A DNA stretch of 64,000 bases from Flavobacteriaceae bacterium (lineage in GTDB: Bacteria; Bacteroidota; Bacteroidia; Flavobacteriales; Flavobacteriaceae). The notes below the pieces were generated by a model, which saw only the letters and a program-made list of their open reading frames with translations, did not search any database and was not told the DNA's origin. This document shows, piece by piece, positions 27,534 through 36,328 of the stretch. Each line of letters starts with the position of its first letter. The stretch's first letter is position 1. The translations under genes were made by a program, and so were the position numbers. The stretch lies in assembly GCA_947453885.1 (NCBI GenBank), contig CANGIF010000007.1:1-64000 (forward strand), given 5' to 3'.

Positions 27534-28013
27534 TTAATATTCAATTTTAGAAATACTTTTAGACCAAGCTTCAAAAGCTTTTAGCGCATCGTCACGCATA
27601 ATTTGAACTGTTTCTAATTTTCTATTTTGGTACGGAAGTTCAAGTTCTTCATAAATAAACTGGTCATCAAAATGTATGTCAGCTGCATCTTTTTTTGAAT
27701 TTGCAAAATACATTTTGTCAGGTCTTGCCCAATAAATAGCTCCTAAACACATAGGGCAAGGTTCACAACTAGTGTATATTTGACAACCGTTTAATTGGAA
27801 AGTACCAAGTTCTTTACAAGCTTTTCTTATAGCTACAACTTCAGCATGTGCTGTTGGATCGCCGGAAGAGGTAACTTCATTAGCACCTCTTGCAATTATT
27901 TTTCCGTCTTTTACAATAACAGCACCAAATGGGCCACCTTTTCCGCTTACAACATTTTCTATCGACAGGTTAATAGCTTCCTGCATAAATCCTTTTTCTT
28001 GTATTGAACACAT
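27534..28013 (-). CDS. guaD: Guanine deaminase
   Basis: The 159-residue protein has the CDA-fold zinc site: P-T-A-H-A-E-V-V-A-I with the His and catalytic Glu, and T-S-C-E-P-C-P-M-C-L-G-A-I-Y-W-A with two cysteine ligands. The D-D-Q-F-I-Y-E-E-L near the C-terminus is a mark of GuaD rather than tRNA adenosine deaminase. It converts guanine to xanthine in purine salvage. A CAAATATA (minus: TATATTTG) box lies 21 bp upstream of the ATG. Confidence 0.9.
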   Translation of the reverse strand: MCSIQEKGFMQEAINLSIENVVSGKGGPFGAVIVKDGKIIARGANEVTSSGDPTAHAEVVAIRKACKELGTFQLNGCQIYTSCEPCPMCLGAIYWARPDKMYFANSKKDAADIHFDDQFIYEELELPYQNRKLETVQIMRDDALKAFEAWSKSISKIEY

Positions 28014-28033
28014 AATTTTTTAACTATTTTTTG

Positions 28034-28041
28034 CAAATATA
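28034..28041 (-). promoter_or_regulatory. -7 box of guaD
   Basis: Minus-strand TATATTTG fits the Bacteroidota -7 consensus. A possible -33 TTTG at 28060-28057 is only 15 bp away, shorter than usual, so support is moderate. Confidence 0.4.
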
Positions 28042-28114
28042 ATGTAAAGATAAGTCCAAAAATAAATTGGATTTAAATAAAAATGAATTAATAGAATTGG
28101 AGAAGTATTTAAAT

Positions 28115-29119
28115 TTAAGAAAAAATAGTTACTAACATCTCTCGTAATAAATCCGAATTTGGTAATGAATTTGCACCTACACCTTTGCTTTTCATATCAA
28201 TGTCTCTAAGTTTTGTAATGATTTGACTTACTTTTTTCATAGGATAATTTTTTAATGCAATTTCATAATCTTTTACAAAAAAAGGGTTTATTCCTAATGA
28301 ATTTGCAACATTTTTTGGGTTATGATCTTTCAAGCCATGATACTTTAATAGTTTTATAAAAAAACCAAAGAGCAAACTTGTAGTAACAACCATTGGGTTT
28401 TCTTTAGGATTTTCAGAAAAATAGTGCGCTATTTGATAAGCTTTTAATTGGTTTTTTGTGCCAATTGCGTTTTGAAGTTCAAAAGTATTGTAATCTTTAC
28501 TAAACCCTATATTAATTTCAATGTCTTTGGCAGTAATTAAACTGCCTTGCTTTAAGATAATTTGTAATTTTTCAAGTTCGTTGTTAATTTTACTTAAATC
28601 ATTGCCTAAAAACTCAACCAACATGGCATTTGCTTTAGGTTCAATTGTAAAATTTTTACTTTTCAAAATTCGGGTAATCCATTGTCCAACTTGATTTTCA
28701 TAAAGTTTTTTACTTTCAAAAAGCAAACCGTTTTTTGCTAAAGTTTTGGTAACTTTCTTCCGTTTGTCAAGTGTTTTATATTTATAGCAAAAAACCAAAA
28801 CTGTTGAAGGCATAGGATTTTCTGCATAATTTTCAATTTTGTCAATCGTTTTAGATAAATCTTGAGCTTCCTTAACAATTACTACTTGTCGTTCGGCCAT
28901 CATAGGATATCTTTTTGCTGTTGCAATAATATCTTCAATTGTTACATCTCGCCCATATAAAATGGATTGATTAAAACCTTTTTCCTCTTCAGAAAGTATA
29001 TTCTGTTCAATGTATTCAGAAATTTTATCAATAAAGTAAGGTTCTTCACCCATTAAAAAATAGATGGGACTTATAGTTCCGGACTTAATATCGTTTACAA
29101 TTTTTACTACTTCGTCCAT
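28115..29119 (-). CDS. holA: DNA polymerase III delta subunit
   Basis: The 334-residue protein begins with S-P-I-Y-F-L-M-G-E-E-P-Y-F-I-D and has V-I-V-K-E-A-Q-D-L, K-T-L-D-K-R-K-K and a C-terminal helical collar ending in M-L-V-T-I-F-S. It is part of the clamp loader. It is divergent from the HsdR-N-like gene, 58 bp away, and has no other partner. Confidence 0.93.
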   Translation of the reverse strand: MDEVVKIVNDIKSGTISPIYFLMGEEPYFIDKISEYIEQNILSEEEKGFNQSILYGRDVTIEDIIATAKRYPMMAERQVVIVKEAQDLSKTIDKIENYAENPMPSTVLVFCYKYKTLDKRKKVTKTLAKNGLLFESKKLYENQVGQWITRILKSKNFTIEPKANAMLVEFLGNDLSKINNELEKLQIILKQGSLITAKDIEINIGFSKDYNTFELQNAIGTKNQLKAYQIAHYFSENPKENPMVVTTSLLFGFFIKLLKYHGLKDHNPKNVANSLGINPFFVKDYEIALKNYPMKKVSQIITKLRDIDMKSKGVGANSLPNSDLLREMLVTIFS

Positions 29120-29164
29120 ATTAAATTAAAAAATAGAGGGTGAATATTAATACTACTTATTTTA

Positions 29165-29172
29165 TACATTTG
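29165..29172 (+). promoter_or_regulatory. -7 box next to the HsdR-N-like gene
   Basis: TACATTTG matches TAnnTTTG and ends five bases before the ATG at 29178. A start site the usual distance from this box would fall on or near the ATG, so the mRNA may be leaderless. No -33 box is visible. Confidence 0.4.
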
Positions 29173-29177
29173 TAGCT

Positions 29178-29618
29178 ATGCAAGTATTGAATTTTCCAAA
29201 ATATACCTTTCGCTTCAAAAATAGTGAAAATAAAGTGGCTATTTTCGATGAAATAAGAAAAAAATTTATTCAACTAACTCCAGAAGAATGGGTACGTCAA
29301 CATGTAATTCATTTTTTAATTTACCAAAAAGGTTATTCAAAATCGTTAATTAATGTTGAAAAGTTGCTAAAGATAAACGGATTAACTAAAAGATATGATT
29401 TAGTAATTTATAATTCAGATGGGACTATTTTTTTACTTGTAGAATGTAAAGCACCAACAATTAAAATTGTTCAAAGTACTTTTGATCAAATTGCTAGGTA
29501 CAATCTAACATTACAAGCTAAATATTTAATGGTTACTAATGGTTTGAATCATTACTTTTGTGAAATGGATTTTGTAAAAGAAGAGTATATGTTTTTACAA
29601 GATTTACCCGTAAAATAA
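29178..29618 (+). CDS. HsdR N-terminal-like PD-(D/E)xK nuclease-fold protein
   Basis: The 146-residue protein has R-Y-D-L-V-I-Y-N-S-D-G-T-I-F-L-L-V-E-C-K-A-P at about 79-100, which contains the D-(x)n-E-x-K catalytic pattern, and an upstream E-E-W-V-R-Q-H. This matches the N-terminal family of type I restriction endonucleases (PF13588 type), here alone with no helicase, HsdM or HsdS nearby. It is nine bases before the glycosyltransferase gene. Its role is unknown; a repair or housekeeping nuclease is as likely as defence. Confidence 0.88.
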   Translation: MQVLNFPKYTFRFKNSENKVAIFDEIRKKFIQLTPEEWVRQHVIHFLIYQKGYSKSLINVEKLLKINGLTKRYDLVIYNSDGTIFLLVECKAPTIKIVQSTFDQIARYNLTLQAKYLMVTNGLNHYFCEMDFVKEEYMFLQDLPVK

Positions 29619-29626
29619 TAATCAGA

Positions 29627-30619
29627 ATGAAAATTGCAGTTGTAATATTAAATTGGAATGGCAAAAAACTACTTGAACAGTTCTTACCTTCAGTTGTAGC
29701 TTTTTCAAAAGAAGCAACAATTTATGTAGCTGATAATGCTTCTGATGATACATCAGTAAACTTTTTAAAATCCCAATTTCCTGAAATTAAAATAATTCAA
29801 AACAAAGCTAATTATGGATTTGCAAAAGGATATAATGAAGCATTAAAGCATATTAAAGAGCCTTATTATGCTCTAATTAATTCTGATATTGAAGTAACAG
29901 AAAACTGGCTCATTCCAATACTGGAAACTTTTGAAGAAAATTCAAAAATAGTAATAATTCAACCAAAAATTTTAGACTATAAAAATAAGACTTGTTTTGA
30001 ATATGCTGGAGCTGCAGGTGGATTTATAGACCAATTTGGCTACCCATTTTGTAGAGGTCGTATTTTTAATACAATTGAAAAAGATAACTTGCAATACGAT
30101 ACAAAATGTTCTATTTTCTGGGCATCAGGAGCCTGTTTTTTTATCAGGAAATCTACTTTTGAAAAATTAAATGGTTTTGACACCGACTTTTTTGCACACC
30201 AAGAGGAAATTGATTTATGTTGGCGCTCCTTTAATTTAGGGTTTGAAATTTTGTACCATCCAAAGTCTGTTGTTTACCATGTTGGAGGAGCTACTTTACA
30301 ACAAGGAAAACCTTTAAAGACATTTTTAAATTTCAGAAACTCATTGTTAATGTTGACTAAAAATTTACCTGGTAATAGAGTATTCCCCATACTTTTTATT
30401 CGACTTTGTTTAGATGGTCTCGCTGGAATTCAATTTATGGTTCAAGGTAAATTCAGTCATTGCTGGGCAATTATTCGAGCTCATTTTGCTTTTTATTTAC
30501 TATTTATTCAAACATATAGAAAAAGAGGGAAATTTCAATCAAAGAGTTATTTTAAAACAAAAAGTATAGTTTGGTTGTATTATATAAAAAATGGCAAGGT
30601 ATTTGAAAAGCTTTTTTAA
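29627..30619 (+). CDS. Family 2 glycosyltransferase
   Basis: The sequence opens I-A-V-V-I-L-N-W-N-G-K-K-L-L, then V-A-D-N-A-S-D-D-T-S, then the metal-binding S-D-I-E-V in N-S-D-I-E-V-T-E-N-W. F-A-H-Q-E-E-I-D-L-C-W-R marks the rhamnosyl/ WcaA-like group. The last 60 residues are basic and amphipathic with a possible membrane-associated helix. It would add a sugar to a cell-surface polysaccharide, but the donor and acceptor are not evident. It lies nine bases after the HsdR-N-like gene. Confidence 0.93.
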   Translation: MKIAVVILNWNGKKLLEQFLPSVVAFSKEATIYVADNASDDTSVNFLKSQFPEIKIIQNKANYGFAKGYNEALKHIKEPYYALINSDIEVTENWLIPILETFEENSKIVIIQPKILDYKNKTCFEYAGAAGGFIDQFGYPFCRGRIFNTIEKDNLQYDTKCSIFWASGACFFIRKSTFEKLNGFDTDFFAHQEEIDLCWRSFNLGFEILYHPKSVVYHVGGATLQQGKPLKTFLNFRNSLLMLTKNLPGNRVFPILFIRLCLDGLAGIQFMVQGKFSHCWAIIRAHFAFYLLFIQTYRKRGKFQSKSYFKTKSIVWLYYIKNGKVFEKLF

Positions 30620-30663
30620 CATTAGTTTAGGTTAATAAATAGAGACAGCATATTCATTATACC

Positions 30664-30671
30664 TAAATTTG
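30664..30671 (+). promoter_or_regulatory. -7 box of the OmpA-family lipoprotein gene
   Basis: TAAATTTG, 25 bp before the ATG at 30697, fits TAnnTTTG. No TTTG at the -33 distance is seen. Confidence 0.4.
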
Positions 30672-30696
30672 TAATTCATTTAAATTATTATATTAT

Positions 30697-31554
30697 ATGA
30701 AAAAATTAATCATAGCATTTTCTTGTTTAATGCTTTTAAATTCTTGTGTTTCAAAAAAAAAATTCACTGAATTAGAAAACAAAAACAAAGAGATTCAGGA
30801 TTTATTAAATTCTGCAACTGTTAAATTAAATTCTTGTTTGGAAGAAAAAGCCGGTGTAAGTGCAACTTTAGCTGCCTTGAAAGAGCAAAATGATCATTTA
30901 AAATCAAACAATCAAGATTTGATTAGTAACACCAAAGATCTTACCGTTTTAACAAAAAAAGGAGCAGATAATTTAGAAAAATCATTAGAGAGTTTAAAAG
31001 AAAAAGATTTAAAAATCACACGCTTACAGGACGCTTTAACTAAAAAAGACAGTGTAACTTTAGCAATTGTAACAAGTTTAAAAGGAGCCGTAGGAATAAG
31101 TGATCCGGATATTGAAATAAATGTTGAAAAAGGTGTTGTTTTTATTTCAATAGCAGACAAATTATTGTTTAAAAGTGGAAGTTACACCATTACAGATAAA
31201 GCTAAAGAAGTATTGTTTAAAGTAGCAAAAGTTATTAATTCAAAACCAGATTTTGAATGTATGGTAGAAGGACATACAGATAATGTCCCTTTTAATGGAA
31301 ATGGAATTTTAGTAGATAATTGGGATTTAAGTGTAAAAAGATCAACTGCAATTATAAGAGTATTAACAAAAGAATTAAGTGTAAACCCAGCTCAATTAAT
31401 TGCTGCTGGTAGAAGCCAATACGTTCCTTTAGTAGATAATAATTCCATTGAAAATAAAGCTAGAAACAGAAGAACTAGAATAGTAGTTATGCCTAAAATA
31501 GATCAATTTTATGACATGGTTGAAAAAGAAATGAAAAATCAAATAAAAAAGTAA
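30697..31554 (+). CDS. OmpA-family lipoprotein
   Basis: A lipoprotein signal (MKKLIIAFSCLMLLNSC) is followed by a long coiled coil (about 22-125, with heptad-like K-E-I-Q-D-L-L, E-S-L-K-E-K-D). Residues about 145-285 form an OmpA-like peptidoglycan-binding domain with F-K-S-G-S-Y-T-I, E-G-H-T-D-N-V-P, and A-R-N-R-R-T-R-I. It tethers the outer membrane to peptidoglycan. It ends just before a strong terminator. Confidence 0.95.
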   Translation: MKKLIIAFSCLMLLNSCVSKKKFTELENKNKEIQDLLNSATVKLNSCLEEKAGVSATLAALKEQNDHLKSNNQDLISNTKDLTVLTKKGADNLEKSLESLKEKDLKITRLQDALTKKDSVTLAIVTSLKGAVGISDPDIEINVEKGVVFISIADKLLFKSGSYTITDKAKEVLFKVAKVINSKPDFECMVEGHTDNVPFNGNGILVDNWDLSVKRSTAIIRVLTKELSVNPAQLIAAGRSQYVPLVDNNSIENKARNRRTRIVVMPKIDQFYDMVEKEMKNQIKK

Positions 31555-31566
31555 CATCTTAAAATT

Positions 31567-31606
31567 AAAAAACCGTCTCACATTTTTAATATTGAGACGG
31601 TTTTTT
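31567..31606. terminator. Convergent terminator between the OmpA-family gene and bcp
   Basis: A 14-bp stem (AAAAAACCGTCTCA at 31567-31580, complement at 31593-31606) with a 12-base loop and A/T runs on each side serves both genes. Confidence 0.85.
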
Positions 31607-31633
31607 TACACAACAATTTTATTTTGAATAAAT

Positions 31634-32086
31634 TTATTTTAAAATTTGAATAGCATGTTGTTTTGTTTTTACATCTTTTATAACATCTAAAATTATACCA
31701 TTTTCGTCAATTACAAAAGTTGTTCTATGAATACCATCATATTCTTTTCCCATAAATTTTTTTAGTCCCCAAACACCAAAAGCATTAATCATTTCTCTAG
31801 ATTCATCAGCTAGTAATGGAAAAGGAAAGCTAAATTTATTTTTAAAATTTAGTTGTGCTTTTTCACTATCAGCACTAACACCTAGTATTGCATAATTTTT
31901 GGATTGAAAAACATCAAAATGGTCTCTTAAATCACAAGCTTCCGCTGTACAACCTGGAGTATTTGCTTTTGGATAAAAGAAAATCACTAATTTTTTTCCT
32001 AAATAATTTTCTAAAGTATGTAGAATGCCATCTTGATCTTTGGCAAAAAAGGCAGGTGCAATATCACCTATTTTGAGTGTTGTCAT
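31634..32086 (-). CDS. bcp: Peroxiredoxin, BCP/PrxQ type
   Basis: The 150-residue protein has F-F-Y-P-K-A-N-T-P-G-C-T-A-E-A-C-D-L-R-D, where the first cysteine (about residue 46) is peroxidatic and the second, five residues later, is the resolving one, a PrxQ feature. It removes hydroperoxides using thioredoxin in the cytoplasm. It lies between two terminators and is probably transcribed alone. Confidence 0.96.
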   Translation of the reverse strand: MTTLKIGDIAPAFFAKDQDGILHTLENYLGKKLVIFFYPKANTPGCTAEACDLRDHFDVFQSKNYAILGVSADSEKAQLNFKNKFSFPFPLLADESREMINAFGVWGLKKFMGKEYDGIHRTTFVIDENGIILDVIKDVKTKQHAIQILK

Positions 32087-32161
32087 CGTAATATATTTTA
32101 AAGTTTGAAATTACTAAAAGATTTTTGAAACAATTGTTAAAGTTTAATTTTTGTTTTATAT

Positions 32162-32196
32162 AAAAAAAAAGTCTCGAAATTTTCGAGACTTTTTTG
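32162..32196. terminator. rplS terminator
   Basis: A 16-bp A/T-flanked stem with core AAGTCTCGA and its complement and a four-base loop lies just after the rplS stop (minus) and just before bcp. The A run on the plus strand becomes the U run for rplS. Confidence 0.75.
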
Positions 32197-32212
32197 AATT
32201 ATAAAAATAAGA

Positions 32213-32566
32213 TTAGAATCTTCTTCTATCCTTAATTTTAGCTTTTTTACCAGTAAGATCTCTAAAATAGAAAATTCTAGCTCTTCTAACGTGACCTGTT
32301 TTGTTAATTTCAATTTTCTGTAAAGCAGGTAAATTAACTGGAAAGATACGCTCAACTCCAACAGAACCTGACATTTTACGAATTGTAAAAGTTTCTGTTG
32401 TTCCAGAACCTCTTCTTTGTATAACTACTCCTTTAAAAAACTGAGTTCTTGTTTTTTCACCCTCTTTAATTTCGTAATACACTGTAATAGTGTCACCAGC
32501 TCCAAAAACTGGAAATTCTTTTTTTTCAACAAATTCGTTTTTAACGAATGACATTAAATCTGCCAT
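32213..32566 (-). CDS. rplS: Ribosomal protein L19
   Basis: The 117-residue protein has F-G-A-G-D-T-I-T-V-Y-Y, G-V-V-I-Q-R-R-G-S-G, F-T-I-R-K-M-S-G-S-V-G-V-E-R-I-F-P and L-T-G-K-K-A-K-I. It sits at the 30S/50S interface. It is preceded by a very good promoter and lies next to trmD; in many bacteria rpsP-rimM-trmD-rplS form a unit, but here trmD and rplS each have a promoter and rpsP-rimM are absent. Confidence 0.98.
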   Translation of the reverse strand: MADLMSFVKNEFVEKKEFPVFGAGDTITVYYEIKEGEKTRTQFFKGVVIQRRGSGTTETFTIRKMSGSVGVERIFPVNLPALQKIEINKTGHVRRARIFYFRDLTGKKAKIKDRRRF

Positions 32567-32639
32567 GATAATTTTATTTTTTTTGTTATACTAAAGCAAC
32601 ATACACGTTTTTCGTCAGAGGTTGGTTTAAATTTGGCTG

Positions 32640-32670
32640 CAAATATAGTTATTTTGTTAATAAATACAAA
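32640..32670 (-). promoter_or_regulatory. rplS promoter
   Basis: Minus-strand TTTG at 32670-32667, 19 bp of spacing, and TATATTTG at 32647-32640 match the Bacteroidota promoter. It lies 74 bp upstream of rplS, leaving a leader of about 65 bases. Confidence 0.7.
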
Positions 32671-32699
32671 TTATTAAAAAAAACTTCTTTTTTAATAAT

Positions 32700-33377
32700 T
32701 TATTCGTTTAGTAAATCAGGACGACGATTTTTAGTATGTTCATACGATTTTTCATCTCGCCATTTGTCTATTTTTGCAAAATGGCCACTTGTTAATACTT
32801 CAGGAACTTTCCATCCTTTATAATCGGCCGGACGTGTATATATTGGACCAGATAATAAACCGTCTTGGAAACTATCTGATAATGCAGATGTTTCGTCACT
32901 TAAAACTCCTGGAATTAAACGTATAATTGAATCACAAAGCACCAACGCACCTAATTCTCCTCCAGAAAGCACATAGTCTCCAATAGAAATTTCTTTAGTA
33001 ATAAATTGGTCTCTAACTCTTTGATCAACACCTTTGTAATGACCACAAAGAATAATAAGGTTTTCAAACATTGACATAGAATTTGCCATTTTTTGATTTA
33101 AAGTTTCACCATCTGGAGACATATATATAATTTCGTCATACTTTCGTTGACTCTTCAAAAAACTAATACAATCATCAATAGGTTGAATTGTCATTACCAT
33201 TCCAGCTCCTCCTCCATAAGGATAATCATCTACACTTTTTTGCTTATTTGTAGTATAATCTCTTAAGTTGTGAAAATGTACTTCAACTATCTTTTTTTCA
33301 ATTGCCCTTTTCATTATTGAAGCTTCAAATGGACTCTTTAATAATTCGGGTAAAACGGTTATAATATCTATTCTCAT
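32700..33377 (-). CDS. trmD: tRNA (guanine-37-N1) methyltransferase
   Basis: The 225-residue enzyme has the SPOUT knot: [37 protein letters not shown], and [18 protein letters not shown]. It makes m1G37 to prevent frameshifting. A TATCTTTG box sits five bases before the ATG at 33377. Confidence 0.98.
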   Translation of the reverse strand: MRIDIITVLPELLKSPFEASIMKRAIEKKIVEVHFHNLRDYTTNKQKSVDDYPYGGGAGMVMTIQPIDDCISFLKSQRKYDEIIYMSPDGETLNQKMANSMSMFENLIILCGHYKGVDQRVRDQFITKEISIGDYVLSGGELGALVLCDSIIRLIPGVLSDETSALSDSFQDGLLSGPIYTRPADYKGWKVPEVLTSGHFAKIDKWRDEKSYEHTKNRRPDLLNE

Positions 33378-33381
33378 TGGG

Positions 33382-33389
33382 CAAAGATA
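33382..33389 (-). promoter_or_regulatory. -7 box next to trmD
   Basis: Minus-strand TATCTTTG matches TAnnTTTG and ends four bases before the trmD ATG, so the start site would fall near the codon itself. Candidate for a leaderless transcript; no -33 TTTG is visible. Confidence 0.4.
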
Positions 33390-33435
33390 ATATTTAGTTT
33401 ATTAAAGTTGAAATCGAATAACGAATGGTATATAA

Positions 33436-33885
33436 TTAAACACCAAATTGATTTAAATGATGGTCTAAATGTTTCCACATTAATATATCCCATTCTTCAT
33501 AAGTCAATTCTCCCCAAAATGGATGTTTCAAAACTTTGATAGTTTGTTTCCCTTCTGTAGCAAACCGACTAAAATTTTGTAGTAAAGTTGTTTTTACACT
33601 ATCAAATTCAAAATGCTTTGTAACAATAAATTCTTTTGCAGTTGGACTATTTTTCCGCATTTCTTTACCATAAAAAACTTTGTTTTTAAGTAACTTACCT
33701 AAGATTCTCATTGCAAAATTTATTTTCAAATCCATTTCTCCAAATGCAACTCTTATTGCATTGTCACAGTGAACACACATTTGATCTGCTGTCATGCTTC
33801 CCCATAAAGGTTTGGTGTTTTCTGTTATTTTTGAAATTCGAGCTTGCATGAGTTCATTAGATGCTTTGTCAAAAATTGAATTCAT
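33436..33885 (-). CDS. DUF1569 family (DinB-like) protein
   Basis: The 149-residue sequence has K-P-L-W-G-S-M-T-A-D-Q-M-C-V-H-C and a C-terminal L-M-W-K-H-L-D-H-H-L-N-Q-F-G, which match DUF1569 and recall the three-histidine metal site of DinB proteins (H at C-V-H-C, and H-x-x-H-H). The role is unknown. It is divergent from the cyclophilin-FKBP fusion gene. Confidence 0.85.
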   Translation of the reverse strand: MNSIFDKASNELMQARISKITENTKPLWGSMTADQMCVHCDNAIRVAFGEMDLKINFAMRILGKLLKNKVFYGKEMRKNSPTAKEFIVTKHFEFDSVKTTLLQNFSRFATEGKQTIKVLKHPFWGELTYEEWDILMWKHLDHHLNQFGV

Positions 33886-33946
33886 AACTATATAGAATTA
33901 ATTTGTTTATATTCTACAATTATACTGATATTCTTTAATATTATTT

Positions 33947-33954
33947 TAATTTTG
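33947..33954 (+). promoter_or_regulatory. -7 box of the cytosolic peptidyl-prolyl isomerase
   Basis: TAATTTTG fits TAnnTTTG and ends 25 bp before the ATG at 33980. No clear -33 partner. Confidence 0.4.
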
Positions 33955-33979
33955 CACTACAAATTTTAAAAACACTATT

Positions 33980-34912
33980 ATGGAAAATGGCATATATGCT
34001 AAATTTAATACTTCTAAAGGAGTTATTTTAGTTAAGTTAACACATGATTTAACACCTGGAACCGTTGGAAATTTTGTTGGATTAGCTGAAGGAAATTTAG
34101 AAAATAAAGTTAAGCAACAAGGAACTAAATATTACGATGGTTTACAATTTCACCGTGTAATTCCAGACTTCATGATTCAAGGAGGATGTCCTCAAGGTAC
34201 AGGAACGGGAGGTCCGGGTTATAATTTTGATGATGAATTTCATCCGACTTTGAAACACGATCGTCCAGGTGTTCTTTCAATGGCTAATTCAGGACCAGGG
34301 AGTAATGGTTCACAATTTTTTATTACTCACGTTCCAACGGAATGGCTGGATAACAAGCACACGGTTTTTGGACATGTAATAGAAGGGCAAGATGTTGTTG
34401 ATACGATTAATCAAGGTGATACAATTGAAAGTTTGGAAATTGTTAAAATAGGTGAAGAGGCTGAGAAATGGAACGCCATTGAGGCATTCCGAACATTTGA
34501 AGGTTCTAGAGAAAAAAGAGCAGCCGAGGAAAAGAAAGCTGCTGAAGAAGCATTAGAAAATTTAGCCGCTGGATTTGAAAAAACGGAAAGTGGATTACGA
34601 TATAAGTTTGTTCAAAAAGGTTCTGGAAAAAAAGCTGAAAACGGTAAAACAGTTTCAGTTCATTATTCAGGATCTTTAGAAAACGGAAAAGTTTTTGATA
34701 ATTCATACTCCAGAAAAAAACCTATTGAATTTCCTTTAGGAAAAGGGAATGTAATTGAAGGTTGGGACGAAGGAATTGCATTATTGCAAGTGGGAGACAA
34801 AGCTAGGTTTGTTATTCCTTCATATTTAGGATATGGTTCTCGAGGTGCTGGTGGTGTAATTCCTCCAAATGCAACTCTAATTTTTGATGTGGAATTAATG
34901 GATGTAAAATAA
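33980..34912 (+). CDS. Cyclophilin-FKBP fusion isomerase, cytosolic
   Basis: Residues 1-160 are cyclophilin ([13 protein letters not shown], then [10 protein letters not shown] and [10 protein letters not shown]) and residues about 205-310 are FKBP ([33 protein letters not shown]). All main active residues of both folds are present, including the Trp at the FKBP pocket floor. There is no signal peptide, so it is cytosolic. Both domains speed proline isomerisation. Confidence 0.95.
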   Translation: MENGIYAKFNTSKGVILVKLTHDLTPGTVGNFVGLAEGNLENKVKQQGTKYYDGLQFHRVIPDFMIQGGCPQGTGTGGPGYNFDDEFHPTLKHDRPGVLSMANSGPGSNGSQFFITHVPTEWLDNKHTVFGHVIEGQDVVDTINQGDTIESLEIVKIGEEAEKWNAIEAFRTFEGSREKRAAEEKKAAEEALENLAAGFEKTESGLRYKFVQKGSGKKAENGKTVSVHYSGSLENGKVFDNSYSRKKPIEFPLGKGNVIEGWDEGIALLQVGDKARFVIPSYLGYGSRGAGGVIPPNATLIFDVELMDVK

Positions 34913-35011
34913 ATTTTTATTTATAATAATATAAGCTATTGTAACGAAATATCGTTTATAAAGCAATATTATTTTAAAAATGATTATTGAATTCAAAGTA
35001 CAATTTAATAT

Positions 35012-35060
35012 AAAAAAACTGCTGATAAAAAGTAAAACACTTTTTTTGCAGCAGTTTTTT
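35012..35060. terminator. Nested bidirectional terminator
   Basis: An outer 12-bp stem (AAAAAACTGCTG at 35013-35024, complement at 35049-35060) contains an inner AAAAAGT/ACTTTTT stem at 35027-35045. It ends the plus-strand fusion isomerase and the minus-strand one that ends at 35108. Confidence 0.85.
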
Positions 35061-35107
35061 AGTATAATATAACAGGATACCTTAGTTGTATCTACTTTTT
35101 TGAATTA

Positions 35108-36307
35108 TTATTTAGTTTCAAACATTTCAACTTCAAAAATAATGTTTGCATTTGGAGGAATAACATTTCCAGCTCCTCTCTCACCATAGCCCAAAGCTGC
35201 TGGTATAAATAAAACAATTTTATCACCAATTCCCATGAAGTTTAATCCTTCAATAAAACCAGGAATTAGGCCGTCTTTTTTTCCAAATTGAAATGGAAAA
35301 GGTTGGTAACCATTTTGTGAGGCTCTATTAGCATCAAATTTTCCATAGGCTTTGTTAACATCTTCATAACTACTGTCAAACAAACTACCATCTTCTAAAT
35401 ATCCAGCATAATGAAAATAAATTGTAGTTCCATCAATTGGTTTTTTTCCAGTACCGTTTTTAATAATTTTATATTGTAATCCAGATGTAGTTTTATTTGC
35501 CGTTGCTTTAATTTCATTAAAACTAACTACTTTTGCAGCCATAACACTACCATACTTTTCTACATATTCTTTTTTCTTCGCTGCATCTGCTTCTGCTTGT
35601 TTTCTTTTTGATTCTGCTTCAATTGCTGCTTGCTTTTTATCATCTTCTCCTTTGTTAGCATAATAATTTGAAAATGTTTTTACTGCATCAAATGCTTTTG
35701 CTGCTGCTCCAACTCTTTTAATAGTAACTTTTTGCATAACATCATCTTGTGCGATTGCATTTACTACATCCATCCCAGAAGTTATATAGCCAAAAATTGT
35801 GTGTTTGCCATTTAACCATGACGTTTCTTTGTGAGTAATAAAAAATTGGCTACCATTTGTAGCTGGACCAGAATTTGCCATTGCTAAAATACCACCTTTA
35901 TCAAATTTAAATTCAGGAACAATTTCGTCTTTAAAAGCAAAACCAGGACCGCCTGAACCGTTACCTAGAGGATCGCCACCTTGAATCATAAAGTCTTTAA
36001 TTACTCTGTGAAATTTTAAACCATCATAGAACGGTTTTCCTTTAAATTCGTCTTTTACAAAAGGATTTTTTCCTTCAACTAAGGCTACAAAATTACCTAC
36101 AGTTATTGGCGCTTTTTGGTATTCTAATTGGATAATAATCTTACCTTTTGTAGTTTCAAATTCAACAAACATACCCTCTTTTGAAACAACTTTTGGAGCA
36201 GTAGTAGTTGTTTTTAAACTTGGTTTTACTGAATTTGCTTTTTTTGCTTTTTGTCCATAAACGGAAGTAATTCCTATAAAAAGCAACATTAAAAATTTGG
36301 TTTTCAT
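35108..36307 (-). CDS. Secreted cyclophilin-FKBP fusion isomerase
   Basis: A signal peptide ([18 protein letters not shown]) places this 399-residue protein in the periplasm. Residues about 47-190 are cyclophilin ([24 protein letters not shown]). A Lys/Ala/Glu-rich linker (about 210-260) is probably helical. Residues about 275-399 are FKBP with an insertion of about 20 residues between F-D-S-S-Y and F-P-F-Q-F-G, and the floor Trp is Phe (L-I-P-G-F-I-E-G). It is followed at 21 bp by a lipoprotein gene upstream in transcription. Confidence 0.94.
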   Translation of the reverse strand: MKTKFLMLLFIGITSVYGQKAKKANSVKPSLKTTTTAPKVVSKEGMFVEFETTKGKIIIQLEYQKAPITVGNFVALVEGKNPFVKDEFKGKPFYDGLKFHRVIKDFMIQGGDPLGNGSGGPGFAFKDEIVPEFKFDKGGILAMANSGPATNGSQFFITHKETSWLNGKHTIFGYITSGMDVVNAIAQDDVMQKVTIKRVGAAAKAFDAVKTFSNYYANKGEDDKKQAAIEAESKRKQAEADAAKKKEYVEKYGSVMAAKVVSFNEIKATANKTTSGLQYKIIKNGTGKKPIDGTTIYFHYAGYLEDGSLFDSSYEDVNKAYGKFDANRASQNGYQPFPFQFGKKDGLIPGFIEGLNFMGIGDKIVLFIPAALGYGERGAGNVIPPNANIIFEVEMFETK

Positions 36308-36328
36308 GATTTCTATATTTATTTATTA

